Assembly (NCBI RefSeq): GCF_029338315.1
Contig: NZ_CP119794.1
Coordinates: 2,976,001-3,040,000, forward strand
DNA from: Haloarcula regularis
Lineage (GTDB): Archaea > Halobacteriota > Halobacteria > Halobacteriales > Haloarculaceae
Direction of reading: 5' to 3'
DNA length: 64,000 nucleotides
Notes under the pieces: model-generated
Databases searched by the model: none
The model's input: only the letters and a program-made list of their open reading frames with translations
Told to the model about the DNA's origin: nothing
Part shown: positions 44,647 to 53,381 of the stretch, piece by piece
Layout of the letters: every line of letters begins with the position of its first letter
Numbering within the stretch: the stretch's first letter is position 1
Translations under genes and position numbers: made by a program

Positions 44647-45117
44647 ATGCCAGACCCCACGGACGATTCGCTCGATGCGGTCTCCGAGGACCTTTCGGCA
44701 GCCGCCGAAGACCTCGACGACGTCTCCGAGGACGTCTCGGGCGACGCCGCCGACCTGGACGAGGACGCACGGGCCCTGCTCGATGCCATCCTCGACGGTT
44801 CGGGCGACAGCGTCCGCATGGCGCTCCAGTACAGCGGCGACGACTACGACCTCCTGTTCGTCCGCGACGACGTCGCGGCGCAGTTCTCCGAGGCGGAGAT
44901 GGCAGAGCGGGTCAAGACGCTGATGTTCAAGGGCCTGGGTGACCCCGTCGAGGAGAGCGCGCTGTTCGACTTCGGGCACCTCGACGCGACGGTCCGCTGG
45001 TACGACGCCGTCGTCGTGGCGACGTTCCCGGTCCGGGAGTGGTCGGGACTGGTCTTCACCTTCGACCGCGTCACGGACTCGCTGCTCGACCTGGCCGAAC
45101 GGCACTTCGACGGCTGA
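44647..45117 (+). CDS. Conserved haloarchaeal protein (DUF7522-like)
   Basis: A 156-residue acidic protein. The N-terminal 35 residues are a helical repeat of Asp/Glu/Ala/Ser (EDLSAAAEDLDDVSEDVS), probably a coiled coil. The rest, from DARALLDAILDGS, forms an alpha/beta domain with YDLLFVRDDVAAQF and ATVRWYDAVVVATFPV. Such pairs of a RecA-like regulator and this family occur in haloarchaeal signalling clusters. It converges with the RecA-like gene, the stops lying 1 base apart. No catalytic motif. Confidence 0.78.
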   Translation: MPDPTDDSLDAVSEDLSAAAEDLDDVSEDVSGDAADLDEDARALLDAILDGSGDSVRMALQYSGDDYDLLFVRDDVAAQFSEAEMAERVKTLMFKGLGDPVEESALFDFGHLDATVRWYDAVVVATFPVREWSGLVFTFDRVTDSLLDLAERHFDG

Positions 45118-45118
45118 G

Positions 45119-45807
45119 TCAGTACCGCGTCCATGTCTGCGGGCCGAACTCGCCACCCCGGACCCGGAACTCGCGACCGTCCGCACCCTCTCTAACCTCG
45201 ACGACCGCATCGAACAGTGTGCGAACTGGTTGAACCGGTGGCGGTCGTGCTCGCTCGTATCGAGCGTGAAAACGCTCACGGCGTCGATTCGATCCAGTCG
45301 GCCCAGGACGACGTGGACGAACCGGTAGACGCGCTTCATGTCCGTATACATCAACAGCGTCGACAGCGAGTGCAACTGAACCCGGGGGTCCTCACGGCCC
45401 TCGTGGTACCACCGCTGGAGCACGCCGCTCAGCTTGATTCCGATGCCGGTCAGGTCACTCGGCGTCGAGACCTGTTCGAGCGTGTAGTCCCCCGTCTGGT
45501 CCTCGCGGTTGATGCCCCCGTTACAGTCCACTATCGAGAGGTCCCAGTCGTCGCCCTCGACGGCCGCCCGGAACGACGCGTCGACGTGGCGGGCGGACTT
45601 CTTCGTGGTCACGATGCAGGCCGTCCGCGAGGCGGAGCCACCGAGCACGTCGACGCCGAAGCGGCGTTTCCCCGTCATCACCGGGCCGGCGACGAGGATG
45701 CTCGTGCCGGGATCGATGTCGTGCGTGTTCAACCGGCGGATGTCGACGTCTTCCGGGTCGATGTCGTCCGGGTCGACGTCCTCGTCCGGGAACAACCAGT
45801 CGCTCAC
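45119..45807 (-). pseudogene. RecA/KaiC-superfamily-like protein (DUF7504-type), C-terminal frameshift
   Basis: From GTG 45807 the frame reads an acidic N-terminus, then DIDPGTSILVAGPVMTGKRR, a degenerate Walker A (Arg where Ser/Thr should be), followed by SRTACIVTTKKSARHVDASF and LHSLSTLLMYTDMKRVYRFV. It is a RecA-fold protein of the haloarchaeal DUF7504 type, usually a signalling accessory. After NQFAHC near 45213 the frame slips because one T is missing from TGTTTCG. The true end (FDAVVEVREGADGREFRVRG...) runs to the stop at 45119. Confidence 0.8.
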
Positions 45808-45988
45808 ACCACGGAGTGGTCTGTGAACCGATAAAAAGCCTGCTTTGTCGTCCGTCCCCACCCTGACGGCCGAAACGGGAAAGCCGGTCGCTCGAGTCTC
45901 AGGCACGCACGGCGGCCCTCGGTGGTCAATCGTCCGCTTCTACGACCCGGACGCTCGCGTGTCGACCACGCGAAGCGGGTCGACGGAG

Positions 45989-47808
45989 TCAATCGTCCGC
46001 TTCGACCTCAACGTCCCCCGCGCTCTGTGACTCCTCGACGGCCTTCGTCAGCGAGACGTTGAGCCAGGCCATCGAGGCCACCCCGCCGGCGATGGTGACG
46101 ACGTTCTTGACCGCGTGGTCGACGATGGCGATAGAGAGCGCGGTGGCGACCCCGACGGGCGTCAGCGCGGCCATGATGAGCGTGAACGCTCCCTCGTAGA
46201 GGCCGACGCCGCCGGGTGTCAGCGGGAGCACCTTCGCCAGGTTCCCGACGCTGACCGCGAAGAACCCAACCGCGACGACGGCGAGCGTCACGTCGACGCC
46301 GAAGGCGGCGAAGACGACGATGGCGGTCACCACGTCCAGCGACCAGATGAGGAGGCTCGCACCGCCCACGCGGCCGAAGGCCGAGGCGTCCGCGGCCACT
46401 GTCTGGACGTCGCCGACGAACCGCTCGACGACGCCGGCGACGTAGTCGGCGTAGGAGTCGTCGCTCAACGCGCCGACCGTCCGGCGGACGAAGTTCCGGT
46501 CGGTGCGGGCGCTGGCGACGATGGCCGTCACTGCAGTGATGGCGGCGACGCCGACGCCGGCGGCGACGGCGATAGCGGTCCGCCCGCTGGTGGCCGTGTC
46601 GCCCCGACTGCCCCGTCGGTCAGGGCCACGAGCAGCTGGTCGGCCGACCCCGTCGCCGCCAGGGCCACCATGACGACGCCGGCCAGTAGCGTGATGGTCA
46701 GCAGGTCGAAGACGCGCTCGACGGCCAGCGAGGCAAAGCCCGTCGGGTAGGGGATCGACCGGCGGGCCTTCACCACGTAGGCCCGGACGGCGTCGCCGGC
46801 GCGGGCCGGGAAGACGAGGTTCCCGGTCTGGCTGATGAAGACCGCGCCGGTCAGGAAGCCCCAGTGCTCGCGATAGCCCATCGACGAGAGGATGTCGCGG
46901 TAGCGGGCACCGCGGAGCGGCCACGAGACCGCGTACACGAGCGCGCTCGCCAGCACGATGCCGGGGTCGGCGCCGGCCATCCGGGTCAGCACCGCCTGGG
47001 GGTCGAGGTACTGGGTCATCAACAGCAGGGCGACGACGACGAGCGCGGTCCCCGCCCCCAGCGACACCCGGCGGGTGATGCGGGGGCTGACCGACAGCTC
47101 CCAGAAGGTCCGGAGTATCTGGCTCCCCATCCCGAAGACGTCGCGGACGATGTCGACCTTCGAGTCACCCTTCGGCGTCCAGTCGACGGGGAACTCCTTG
47201 ACGCGGTAGCCCCGACGCTGGGCTTTCACCAGCACTTCGGTGTCCCAGAACCAGTGCTCGTCGCCGACCGCGGGCAACAGCGACTCGAGTGCCGTCCGGT
47301 CGAAGGCCTTGAAGCCACACTGGTGGTCCCGCAGGTCCGACCGGAGGACCGTCCGGACCAGCGTGTTGTACCCGAAACTGGGGATGCCCCGCTTCGCCGG
47401 GCGGTCTGCGCGGTTCTCGGGCAGCCACCGCGACCCCGTCGCCACGTCGTAGCCGTCGGTCCGGATAGACTCGACCAGTTCCTCGAGGTGCCGCATGTCC
47501 GTCGCGAGGTCCGTATCGAAGTAGACCAGGGTCTCCCCTCTGGCCCGCTCGAAGGCGTACTCGAGTGCGCCGCCGCGACCGAGGCGCTCGTCACTGTGAA
47601 CGTGCCGAACCCGGTCGTCCTCGCGTGCGAGACGCGCCGCGATCTCGGGCGTCCTGTCGGCACAGCCGTCTTCCGCGACGATGACCTCGTAGGCACCTGC
47701 AGGCAGGAAGGAGTCGAGCGTCTCGAGGGTGACGCGGACGGTCTCCTCGATGGTGTCGGCCTCGTTGTAGGCGGGGAGGACGACGCTCACCTCGACTCCG
47801 TCGCTCAT
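45989..47808 (-). pseudogene. Glycosyltransferase-flippase fusion, frameshifted
   Basis: From ATG 47808 a family 2 glycosyltransferase (dolichol-phosphate mannosyltransferase/DPG synthase type) reads SVVLPAYNEADTIEETVRVT, EDGCADRTPE, the VYFDTDLATDM metal site and GFKAFDRTALES. From about residue 240 a polytopic domain of the lysylphosphatidylglycerol synthase/flippase-like (UPF0104) type follows. At about 46605 one G is lost (GGGGGC to GGGGC). The remainder in the other frame reaches the stop at 45989 with VLPLTPGGVGLYEGAF. The unbroken gene would make about 605 residues. Confidence 0.85.
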
Positions 47809-47901
47809 TACCTCGGGATGTGCGAGCGGCGCAAAAGTACCTTCTGTTCGCTTCGACTGCAGTCGGAGCGATGTGCGGCCTGTTCTCGATCGACTGGAGA
47901 G

Positions 47902-49617
47902 TTAGTCTGCCTTCGGCGGCGAACGAGCAGTGACGAACTTCGCGAGGTCGTCGCCGACCTCCGAGACCGACTCGTAGGGCCGGCCGACGACGATGTCGCC
48001 GGCGCGGCTCTTGCCGACGCCCGGGATCGTCGCGAGTTCGCCCATCGACGCCGAGTTCAGGTCCAGCGGGTAGGGCACGCCGGTCACCGAGCGGTAGCCG
48101 TGGCCGGTGACGGCGACGTCCAGCGTCGTGCCCAGGTCGCGCTCGCCCGGGAGCCCGACGAGCAGCGGGTAGGTGCCGAGTTGCCGGCCGAAGGTCTTGC
48201 CGTCCTGGTGGTACTCCAGGTGGACGTCCGGCAGCACGGTCCCCGGCGGCGCGACGCGCTTGAGCATCGGGTTGTCGATGGTCTCACGGACCTCCCGCTT
48301 GTATTGCTTGAACAGTTTCTTGTGGTCGTGGGCGATCTCCGCGCCGGTGTCGGCCATGTCGGTCCCCTCGAAGGCCATCACCTGGCGGATGTTCACCCGG
48401 CGCAGCATCAGGCCCGCGTCGTAGACCCGCTGGAGGAACCGCTTGTTGTGCTCGAAGGTCTCCCTGGTCTCGCCTTTCAGCCCGTGGACGAGGTTGATGC
48501 CCGGCAGGAGTTTCGGCAGGCGAGGGGCGGCGTCCGCGCCGTGGTTGGGGGCCGTGTCCCGGTCGCCGCCAGGCCTGAAGCCGGCCACCTCGTTGACGAC
48601 CTTCACGGCCTCGAAACACTCGTCGGCGGTGACGTTGAGGTTGTTGTCGCTCATCACGTTCGGGTCCGCCGACTCGAGGCCGAAGGCGGCGGTGTCGCCG
48701 GGCGTGTTGTGTTCGGCGATGATCCGGATCCCCTCTCTGGCCTTCTCTGGCCACTTCACGATGGTTATGGGGTTCATGTTGTCCAGGTGTAGCGTCTCGA
48801 GGTCGGGGGCCACCTCGCGGATGCCGCCGTACAATCGGCGCAGGGCGTCGGGGTTCGGGGCCTCGCCGTCGCCACCGTAGGCCAGGATGTCGGCCTGCCG
48901 GCCCAGTCGGAAGTGTTTCACGCCGCGGTCCGAGAGCGCATCCACTTCGTCGACGACGCTCTCGGGTGGACGGAAGTCGGGGTTGCCGTACATCGGCTCC
49001 GTGCAGAACGAACACCGGTACGGACAGCCCCGCGAGGTCTCCATCTCGCAGATGAGATAGTCGGGGTGGTTCGGGTGCTGCTCGACGACGAACGCGCCCG
49101 CTCTGGCCCAGCGGGTCTCCTCCTCGACGTCGCGGTAGCGGTTGTTGAACCCCTCCAGGCCGGACTCGACGAGGTCGTAGACGGCGGCTTCCACGTCGGC
49201 CATCGCCAGGAAGTCGAAGTCGAGGTCGTCGCGGGCCGTCTCGCTGGCCCCTTCGTTGGCCTCGCCGACGCCGAAGCGGACGGGGCCGCCGATGATGGAG
49301 GTGCCGTCGGCCGTCCAGGCGAGTTCCCGCACTTCGTCGGGTTCGGCTGGGGTCCCGCCGACGTACTTGCCGGGGACGGTCATCCCGCCGACGTACACCA
49401 TCAGGTCGGCCTCCTCGACGTCGCGCCACAGGTGCCGGTCGTCGCGGAGTTCGTCGATGGTGTGGTAGGTGATCCGCTCGCGGGGGACGCCGGCGTCGAC
49501 CAGCGCGCCGGCGGCGTAGCGCGGGTAGGTCGAGACGTAGGGCGGAACCCCGAAGTGCGCGGGTTCGTCGACGTAGCCGTCGACGATGGTCACGTCGAGC
49601 GTCTCGGGGTCGGTCAT
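47902..49617 (-). CDS. Radical SAM protein with C-terminal helix-hairpin-helix
   Basis: A 571-residue radical SAM enzyme. An N-terminal Rossmann-like segment of about 170 residues (resembling a B12-binding-like domain) is followed by the 4Fe-4S motif CPYRCSFC (Cys 198, 202 and 205) in METSRGCPYRCSFCTEPMYG. The TIM-barrel core includes FGLESADPNVMSDNNLNVT. The last 45 residues form a helix-hairpin-helix, LNSASMGELATIPGVGKSRA, which usually contacts nucleic acid. Hence a role in RNA or DNA modification is likely, though the reaction is unknown. ATG 49617 begins the B12-like domain. Confidence 0.88.
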   Translation of the reverse strand: MTDPETLDVTIVDGYVDEPAHFGVPPYVSTYPRYAAGALVDAGVPRERITYHTIDELRDDRHLWRDVEEADLMVYVGGMTVPGKYVGGTPAEPDEVRELAWTADGTSIIGGPVRFGVGEANEGASETARDDLDFDFLAMADVEAAVYDLVESGLEGFNNRYRDVEEETRWARAGAFVVEQHPNHPDYLICEMETSRGCPYRCSFCTEPMYGNPDFRPPESVVDEVDALSDRGVKHFRLGRQADILAYGGDGEAPNPDALRRLYGGIREVAPDLETLHLDNMNPITIVKWPEKAREGIRIIAEHNTPGDTAAFGLESADPNVMSDNNLNVTADECFEAVKVVNEVAGFRPGGDRDTAPNHGADAAPRLPKLLPGINLVHGLKGETRETFEHNKRFLQRVYDAGLMLRRVNIRQVMAFEGTDMADTGAEIAHDHKKLFKQYKREVRETIDNPMLKRVAPPGTVLPDVHLEYHQDGKTFGRQLGTYPLLVGLPGERDLGTTLDVAVTGHGYRSVTGVPYPLDLNSASMGELATIPGVGKSRAGDIVVGRPYESVSEVGDDLAKFVTARSPPKAD

Positions 49618-49672
49618 GGACGCGGCTTGTCGCTCGACGCCTAAAACGGTGTCTGGTCGGGCGCGTGCCGTC

Positions 49673-50815
49673 TCACTCGCGGCGGACCGGTGCCGCGCGA
49701 GTCACCTCCTCTTCGAGCCGCTGTGCGTACGTGAGCCGGATCTCTCGGGCCCCTTCCCGGTCGACTACCTCCCGGCCGTCAATCTCGTGGGCGATCGGGT
49801 CGTACGTATCGGGCTGGAACCCCATCCGGTCGAGGTAGCCACACACAGCCTCCGATTCCAGGCCAACCTCGATCGCTTCGTTCAGGTACTCGAGCACGGT
49901 GTCGAACTCGGGGACGATGATCCCGTCCTCCCGGATCTCCCCTCTGTCGCCTTCGATTCGCAGTTCGGTCTCGGTCAGGTGTGCCGTCACCGTGGCGATA
50001 TGGTCGGCGACCCGCAGGACCTGACTCGGGAGCGCGGTGTCGGGCGACCGCCACTCCACCGTGTTGAACTCGTCGCGGAGCTGGACCGGCGTCCAGACGG
50101 CGCTCTCGGGGTCGAAGTTCGCCACGATGTCCCGTCGGTCGACGCCATGGTCTCTCGCTGCCTCCACGAATTCCTCGTATCGGCGCTCGATCCGCCGGTT
50201 CCACTCGTCGTGACTATCGACGTACCGCCAGAGTCGGCCCTGGTGTGCGAGGTCGGCGTACGCCATCCAGCGGTAGAGCCACGACCGACCGCCGACGGCG
50301 ACGCTCCGGCCCTCGTAATACGGCGAGGAGTTGACGAGCGCGAGGGCGGGGTCCAGGGCGACCAGCGTGTTCAACTGCTCGATCGACCGCCCTGGCTGTT
50401 GCTCGACGTGGATGTGTGTCCCGGCACAGTGACGGACGTACTCGAAGTTCTCACCGACGACGTCGTTCTGAATCCGTGTCCGATCGCTCGGAATCTCTCC
50501 GATTTCGGGTTCGTGGATCGGCGTCGCGAGCGGGACGAGTCGTTTCCCGATATCCTTTCCCCGGTTCACGACCCTGGTGATCCGTTCGAGGAGTTCGGTC
50601 CGCAGCTCCTCCGACGTCTCACAGGGTGTGGTCTTGATTTCGAGAAGCGGTTCGACGAACTCCCGCTCGACGCCTGGAAAATCAGTCAACCCGTCCGGTT
50701 CAACCAGTCTCCCCGTTTCGTCGACGACCCAGTACTCGACTTCGATACTCCGCCGAATCGTCGTCGAGTCCGGCGGTGGCCCCGGAACTCCGCTGTCGAC
50801 GCTGTCATCTACCAT
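49673..50815 (-). CDS. Glutamate-cysteine ligase-like (GCS2 family) protein
   Basis: A 380-residue carboxylate-amine ligase of the GCS2/YbdK family, ATP-dependent enzymes that join a carboxylate to an amine. Seen are RSIEVEYWVVDETGRLVEPD (metal/ATP strand), the Glu in VEPLLEIKTTPCETSEEL, and HCAGTHIHVEQQPGRSIEQL near residue 130. NSSPYYEGRSVAVGGRSWLYRW follows. Haloarchaea use gamma-glutamylcysteine as main thiol, made by such a ligase (GshA), so this may be it or a paralog. ATG 50815 starts the protein; the upstream 300 bases are AT-rich. Confidence 0.82.
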   Translation of the reverse strand: MVDDSVDSGVPGPPPDSTTIRRSIEVEYWVVDETGRLVEPDGLTDFPGVEREFVEPLLEIKTTPCETSEELRTELLERITRVVNRGKDIGKRLVPLATPIHEPEIGEIPSDRTRIQNDVVGENFEYVRHCAGTHIHVEQQPGRSIEQLNTLVALDPALALVNSSPYYEGRSVAVGGRSWLYRWMAYADLAHQGRLWRYVDSHDEWNRRIERRYEEFVEAARDHGVDRRDIVANFDPESAVWTPVQLRDEFNTVEWRSPDTALPSQVLRVADHIATVTAHLTETELRIEGDRGEIREDGIIVPEFDTVLEYLNEAIEVGLESEAVCGYLDRMGFQPDTYDPIAHEIDGREVVDREGAREIRLTYAQRLEEEVTRAAPVRRE

Positions 50816-51123
50816 TAGAATCCCTCGCGGCTCGACGCATGGTTAGTGCCAGTCTGCAGATTCACAAAATATACGGTTATATCTTCCGGTGTCTACAAAG
50901 TTATATCCGTTAAGGCTGGGAATATTATGTCTATATACCTAGTATCTATCGGTTTGGAAAGTTATGTCACCCTCGGTTCTACCGGGTGCAACGTAGCGCT
51001 GGCGGGGGGTGAGATCGCCGACTGACACGCCCGCGCTCTGTCGGGCGACACGCCCATCGATCGATTCGAATCTCGCCAGCGCGACGAACTCATATGTCGG
51101 TGTGATGCCGTTGGACTAGCACG
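50816..51123. other. AT-rich intergenic region with GTTATATC-like motifs
   Basis: This 308-base gap between the divergent GCS2 and short-chain dehydrogenase genes holds several similar motifs, GTTATATC near 50875 and 50901 and GTTATGTC near 50962, within AT-rich sequence. No gene was found. They may be binding sites for a regulator of one or both genes, or promoter elements. Confidence 0.5.
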
Positions 51124-51825
51124 ATGGTCTCCGTCGAACGATACGACTCCATGGACGAACAGGTCGTCCTCGTGACAGGCGCGACGCGTGGTATCGGCGA
51201 ACAGATAGCGACTCAGCTGGTCGACCACGGCGCGACGGTCTACACCGGCGCACGCAGTACAGACGACGTGACGGCTGCCGGCCAGCGACCGATCGAACTC
51301 GACGTGACCGACGACGCGACGATGCGGGCGGCCGTCGACCACGTCGCGGCCGACGCGGGTCGTCTGGACGTGCTCGTGAACAACGCCGGTGTCGGCGGGC
51401 CGCGGGGCCCGCTCCACGCCGCGGCGGTCGAGGACGTCGACGCGACACTGGCCGTGAACCTGCGCGGGCCGGTCGTCCTGACGCAACTCGCGCTGCCGCA
51501 CCTGCTGGACGGCCAGGGCGGCCGCGTCGTCAACGTCTCCTCGGGGATGGGTGCGCTCGGCGAGGGCATGAGCGGTGGCTGGCCGGCCTACCGCGTCTCG
51601 AAGGCGGGACTCAACGGCTTCACGACGTACCTCCACGGCCAGTACCACGGCCAGGGCCTCGTCGCCAACGCCGCGTGTCCGGGATGGGTGCGGACCGACA
51701 TGGGCTCGCCGGCCGCCCCGAAGAGTCCCGCCGAGGGGGCAGACACGCCGGTCTGGCTGGCGACGTTCCGGCCGGGCAGTACGGGCGGGCGGTTCTGGCG
51801 GAACCGCGAGGTCATCGCGTGGTGA
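51124..51825 (+). CDS. Short-chain dehydrogenase/reductase
   Basis: A 233-residue NAD(P)-dependent SDR. Cofactor loop TGATRGIG near residue 19, DVTDDATMR, VLVNNAGVGG near residue 81, the catalytic Ser in VVNVSSGMGALGEG and the Tyr-x3-Lys in AYRVSKAGLNGF near residue 160 complete the classical set. The substrate is unknown. ATG 51151 (MDEQVVLVTGATRG) would drop nine residues and remains possible. It is separated from the DUF429 gene on the opposite strand by 41 bases. Confidence 0.9.
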   Translation: MVSVERYDSMDEQVVLVTGATRGIGEQIATQLVDHGATVYTGARSTDDVTAAGQRPIELDVTDDATMRAAVDHVAADAGRLDVLVNNAGVGGPRGPLHAAAVEDVDATLAVNLRGPVVLTQLALPHLLDGQGGRVVNVSSGMGALGEGMSGGWPAYRVSKAGLNGFTTYLHGQYHGQGLVANAACPGWVRTDMGSPAAPKSPAEGADTPVWLATFRPGSTGGRFWRNREVIAW

Positions 51826-51866
51826 GGGCGGTGCGCGGCGGGGGCGGGCAGTGACGGTGCCGCGCT

Positions 51867-52664
51867 TCAGATGTAGATGTGGCCCTCGGCGTCGGGGCCG
51901 ACCGGGTCGGGCCGGGAGCCGTCACAGACTCGCGCGGCCGAGACCACCGCGGCCAGCGAGTCCAGCGCGTCGTGGTTCTCGAGGTACGTCTCGCGGTGGT
52001 CGCCGACGTCCACGCTGCAGGCCTCGACCGTCCGGACGTTGTGGGCCCGCCGCTCGCGGGCGCCGTCGACCTGCTTGTACCCCTCGCGGTAGCACCCGAG
52101 CCAGCCGAACGTCGCCGCCGGGTACACCTCACAGACCCGCGTCGCGGCGTCGTCGGCCTGCATCGGGACGACGGCCGTGTCCTCGCGGGGAGCGAGCCGA
52201 CCCAGTACCTCCCGCGCCCCGTGGTAGGTCATGCTCCGGACGCGATTCGTGTAAGGACACAGCGCCGCGCGCTGGAGGTCAGTTTCGCGCCGCACGTCGC
52301 GCGCGCCGGTGAGGGCCTCGGCCCGTTCCCGACAGCGCGAGGAAAACGCCACGGGGTCTGCGGGGCCGCCGCTCCCCGCGACCCACTCGAGAAAGCCCGT
52401 CCAGTCGCCGCCACACAGGGCCGAAAGCAGCACCTGCGGGAGACTGAACGGGAAGTCCAGGCCGACGGTCGTCACGTCGTCGTCGGTGATTCGCTCGACG
52501 AGGCCCGCGTAGGCCGACTCGCGGTCGCGCCCCCACGCGTCGCCCGCACGGTAACAGTCCTCGACGACCAGGCCGGTCGCCGTGTGGTTCGCCTCCGTCA
52601 CCCAGAGTGTGTCCCCTGCCTCCCTGGCACCGCTGAAGTCCACGCCCAGCACACCGGAACCCAT
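51867..52664 (-). CDS. DUF429 protein
   Basis: A 265-residue protein of the DUF429 group (RNase H-like fold, predicted nuclease). It opens MGSGVLGVDFSGAREAGDTL, the Asp-containing strand of the fold. It continues with TTVGLDFPFSLPQVLLSALC, DLQRAALCPYTNRVRSMTYHG, EVYPAATFGWLG and a C-terminal HDALDSLAAVVSAARV, in which the acidic residues could bind a metal. Activity is unproven. ATG 52664 is chosen; TAACAAACAG lies just upstream. Confidence 0.85.
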   Translation of the reverse strand: MGSGVLGVDFSGAREAGDTLWVTEANHTATGLVVEDCYRAGDAWGRDRESAYAGLVERITDDDVTTVGLDFPFSLPQVLLSALCGGDWTGFLEWVAGSGGPADPVAFSSRCRERAEALTGARDVRRETDLQRAALCPYTNRVRSMTYHGAREVLGRLAPREDTAVVPMQADDAATRVCEVYPAATFGWLGCYREGYKQVDGARERRAHNVRTVEACSVDVGDHRETYLENHDALDSLAAVVSAARVCDGSRPDPVGPDAEGHIYI

Positions 52665-52760
52665 AGACTGTTTGTTAGGTCCCGCTATTATCAATGTTTG
52701 GAACTGGACAGGTCGAACGCGTCCGAAAGCGGTTTGTCCGGGACGTGCCAACAGAATGGT

Positions 52761-52919
52761 ATGCCCGCGACCCTGGAACTCGTCTGCAACAACGACGACT
52801 GTACGCTGGACATGTTCGAACTCCACTACACCTACGACATGCCCGACGAGACCGGCGTGTCGGACTTTCACTGTCCGTACTGCGGCCAGACGGAGACGCT
52901 GGAGGCCATCGAGGTATGA
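52761..52919 (+). CDS. Small zinc-ribbon protein (DUF7559-like)
   Basis: A 52-residue protein from ATG 52761, MPATLELVCNNDDCTLDMFE at the start, with knuckles CNNDDC and CPYCGQ and the tail ETLEAIEV. Its stop TGA shares bases with the ATG of the Hsp20-like gene (ATGA overlap), so the two are translationally coupled. I think this is DUF7559, a haloarchaeal zinc-binding family of unknown job. Confidence 0.75.
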   Translation: MPATLELVCNNDDCTLDMFELHYTYDMPDETGVSDFHCPYCGQTETLEAIEV

Positions 52920-53353
52920 TGCGGGACATCGGCGAGTCCATCGGTAACGCCATCTTCGGCAACCTCGGGCGAGCGTCCAGTCGCGTCCAGGAGAACAAGC
53001 CCCTGCCCGCCGACCTGCTCGAGGCAGACGACGCCTACCTGGTCGTCTTCGACGCCCCGGGCGCGGTGTCGAGCGACGTGCAGGTGCGCTACGTCGACGA
53101 CCGCGTCGAGGTCCGCATCGACCGGTTCCGGGACTTCCACGAGGGATTCGAGATGCGCTACCCGGGCCGCGGCCTGGCGCTCGACGGCTCGGTCACGCTG
53201 CCCGACGACGCCGTCGTCGACCCAGAGGCGGCGACGGCCACACTGAAGCACAACGGGACGCTGCAGGTCACCATCCCGAAAGACGGGGCCGTCGAGACGG
53301 CCGACGACGACGCCGACACGGACCACGACGACGCGGCGGACGACGAGGCCTGA
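52916..53353 (+). CDS. Hsp20/alpha-crystallin family small heat-shock protein
   Basis: A 145-residue Hsp20-type chaperone. The N-terminal arm (MMRDIGESIGNAIFGNLGRA) precedes the crystallin beta sandwich with VVFDAPGAVSSDVQVRYVDD and RYPGRGLALDGSVTLPDDAV, and the GxL-type strand NGTLQVTIPKDG near residue 125. An acidic tail (DADTDHDDAADDEA) follows. Such proteins hold unfolded clients and their genes are often stress-induced. The start overlaps the zinc-ribbon gene. Confidence 0.87.
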   Translation: MMRDIGESIGNAIFGNLGRASSRVQENKPLPADLLEADDAYLVVFDAPGAVSSDVQVRYVDDRVEVRIDRFRDFHEGFEMRYPGRGLALDGSVTLPDDAVVDPEAATATLKHNGTLQVTIPKDGAVETADDDADTDHDDAADDEA

Positions 53354-53381
53354 GAGCATCGCCGGGGCGTGGGGGCGTCGC

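Noticed and set aside
46864..48792. A 642-residue plus-strand frame spanning glycosyltransferase and radical SAM genes
   Set aside because: Crosses two genes and an intergenic region with no domain; typical GC shadow.
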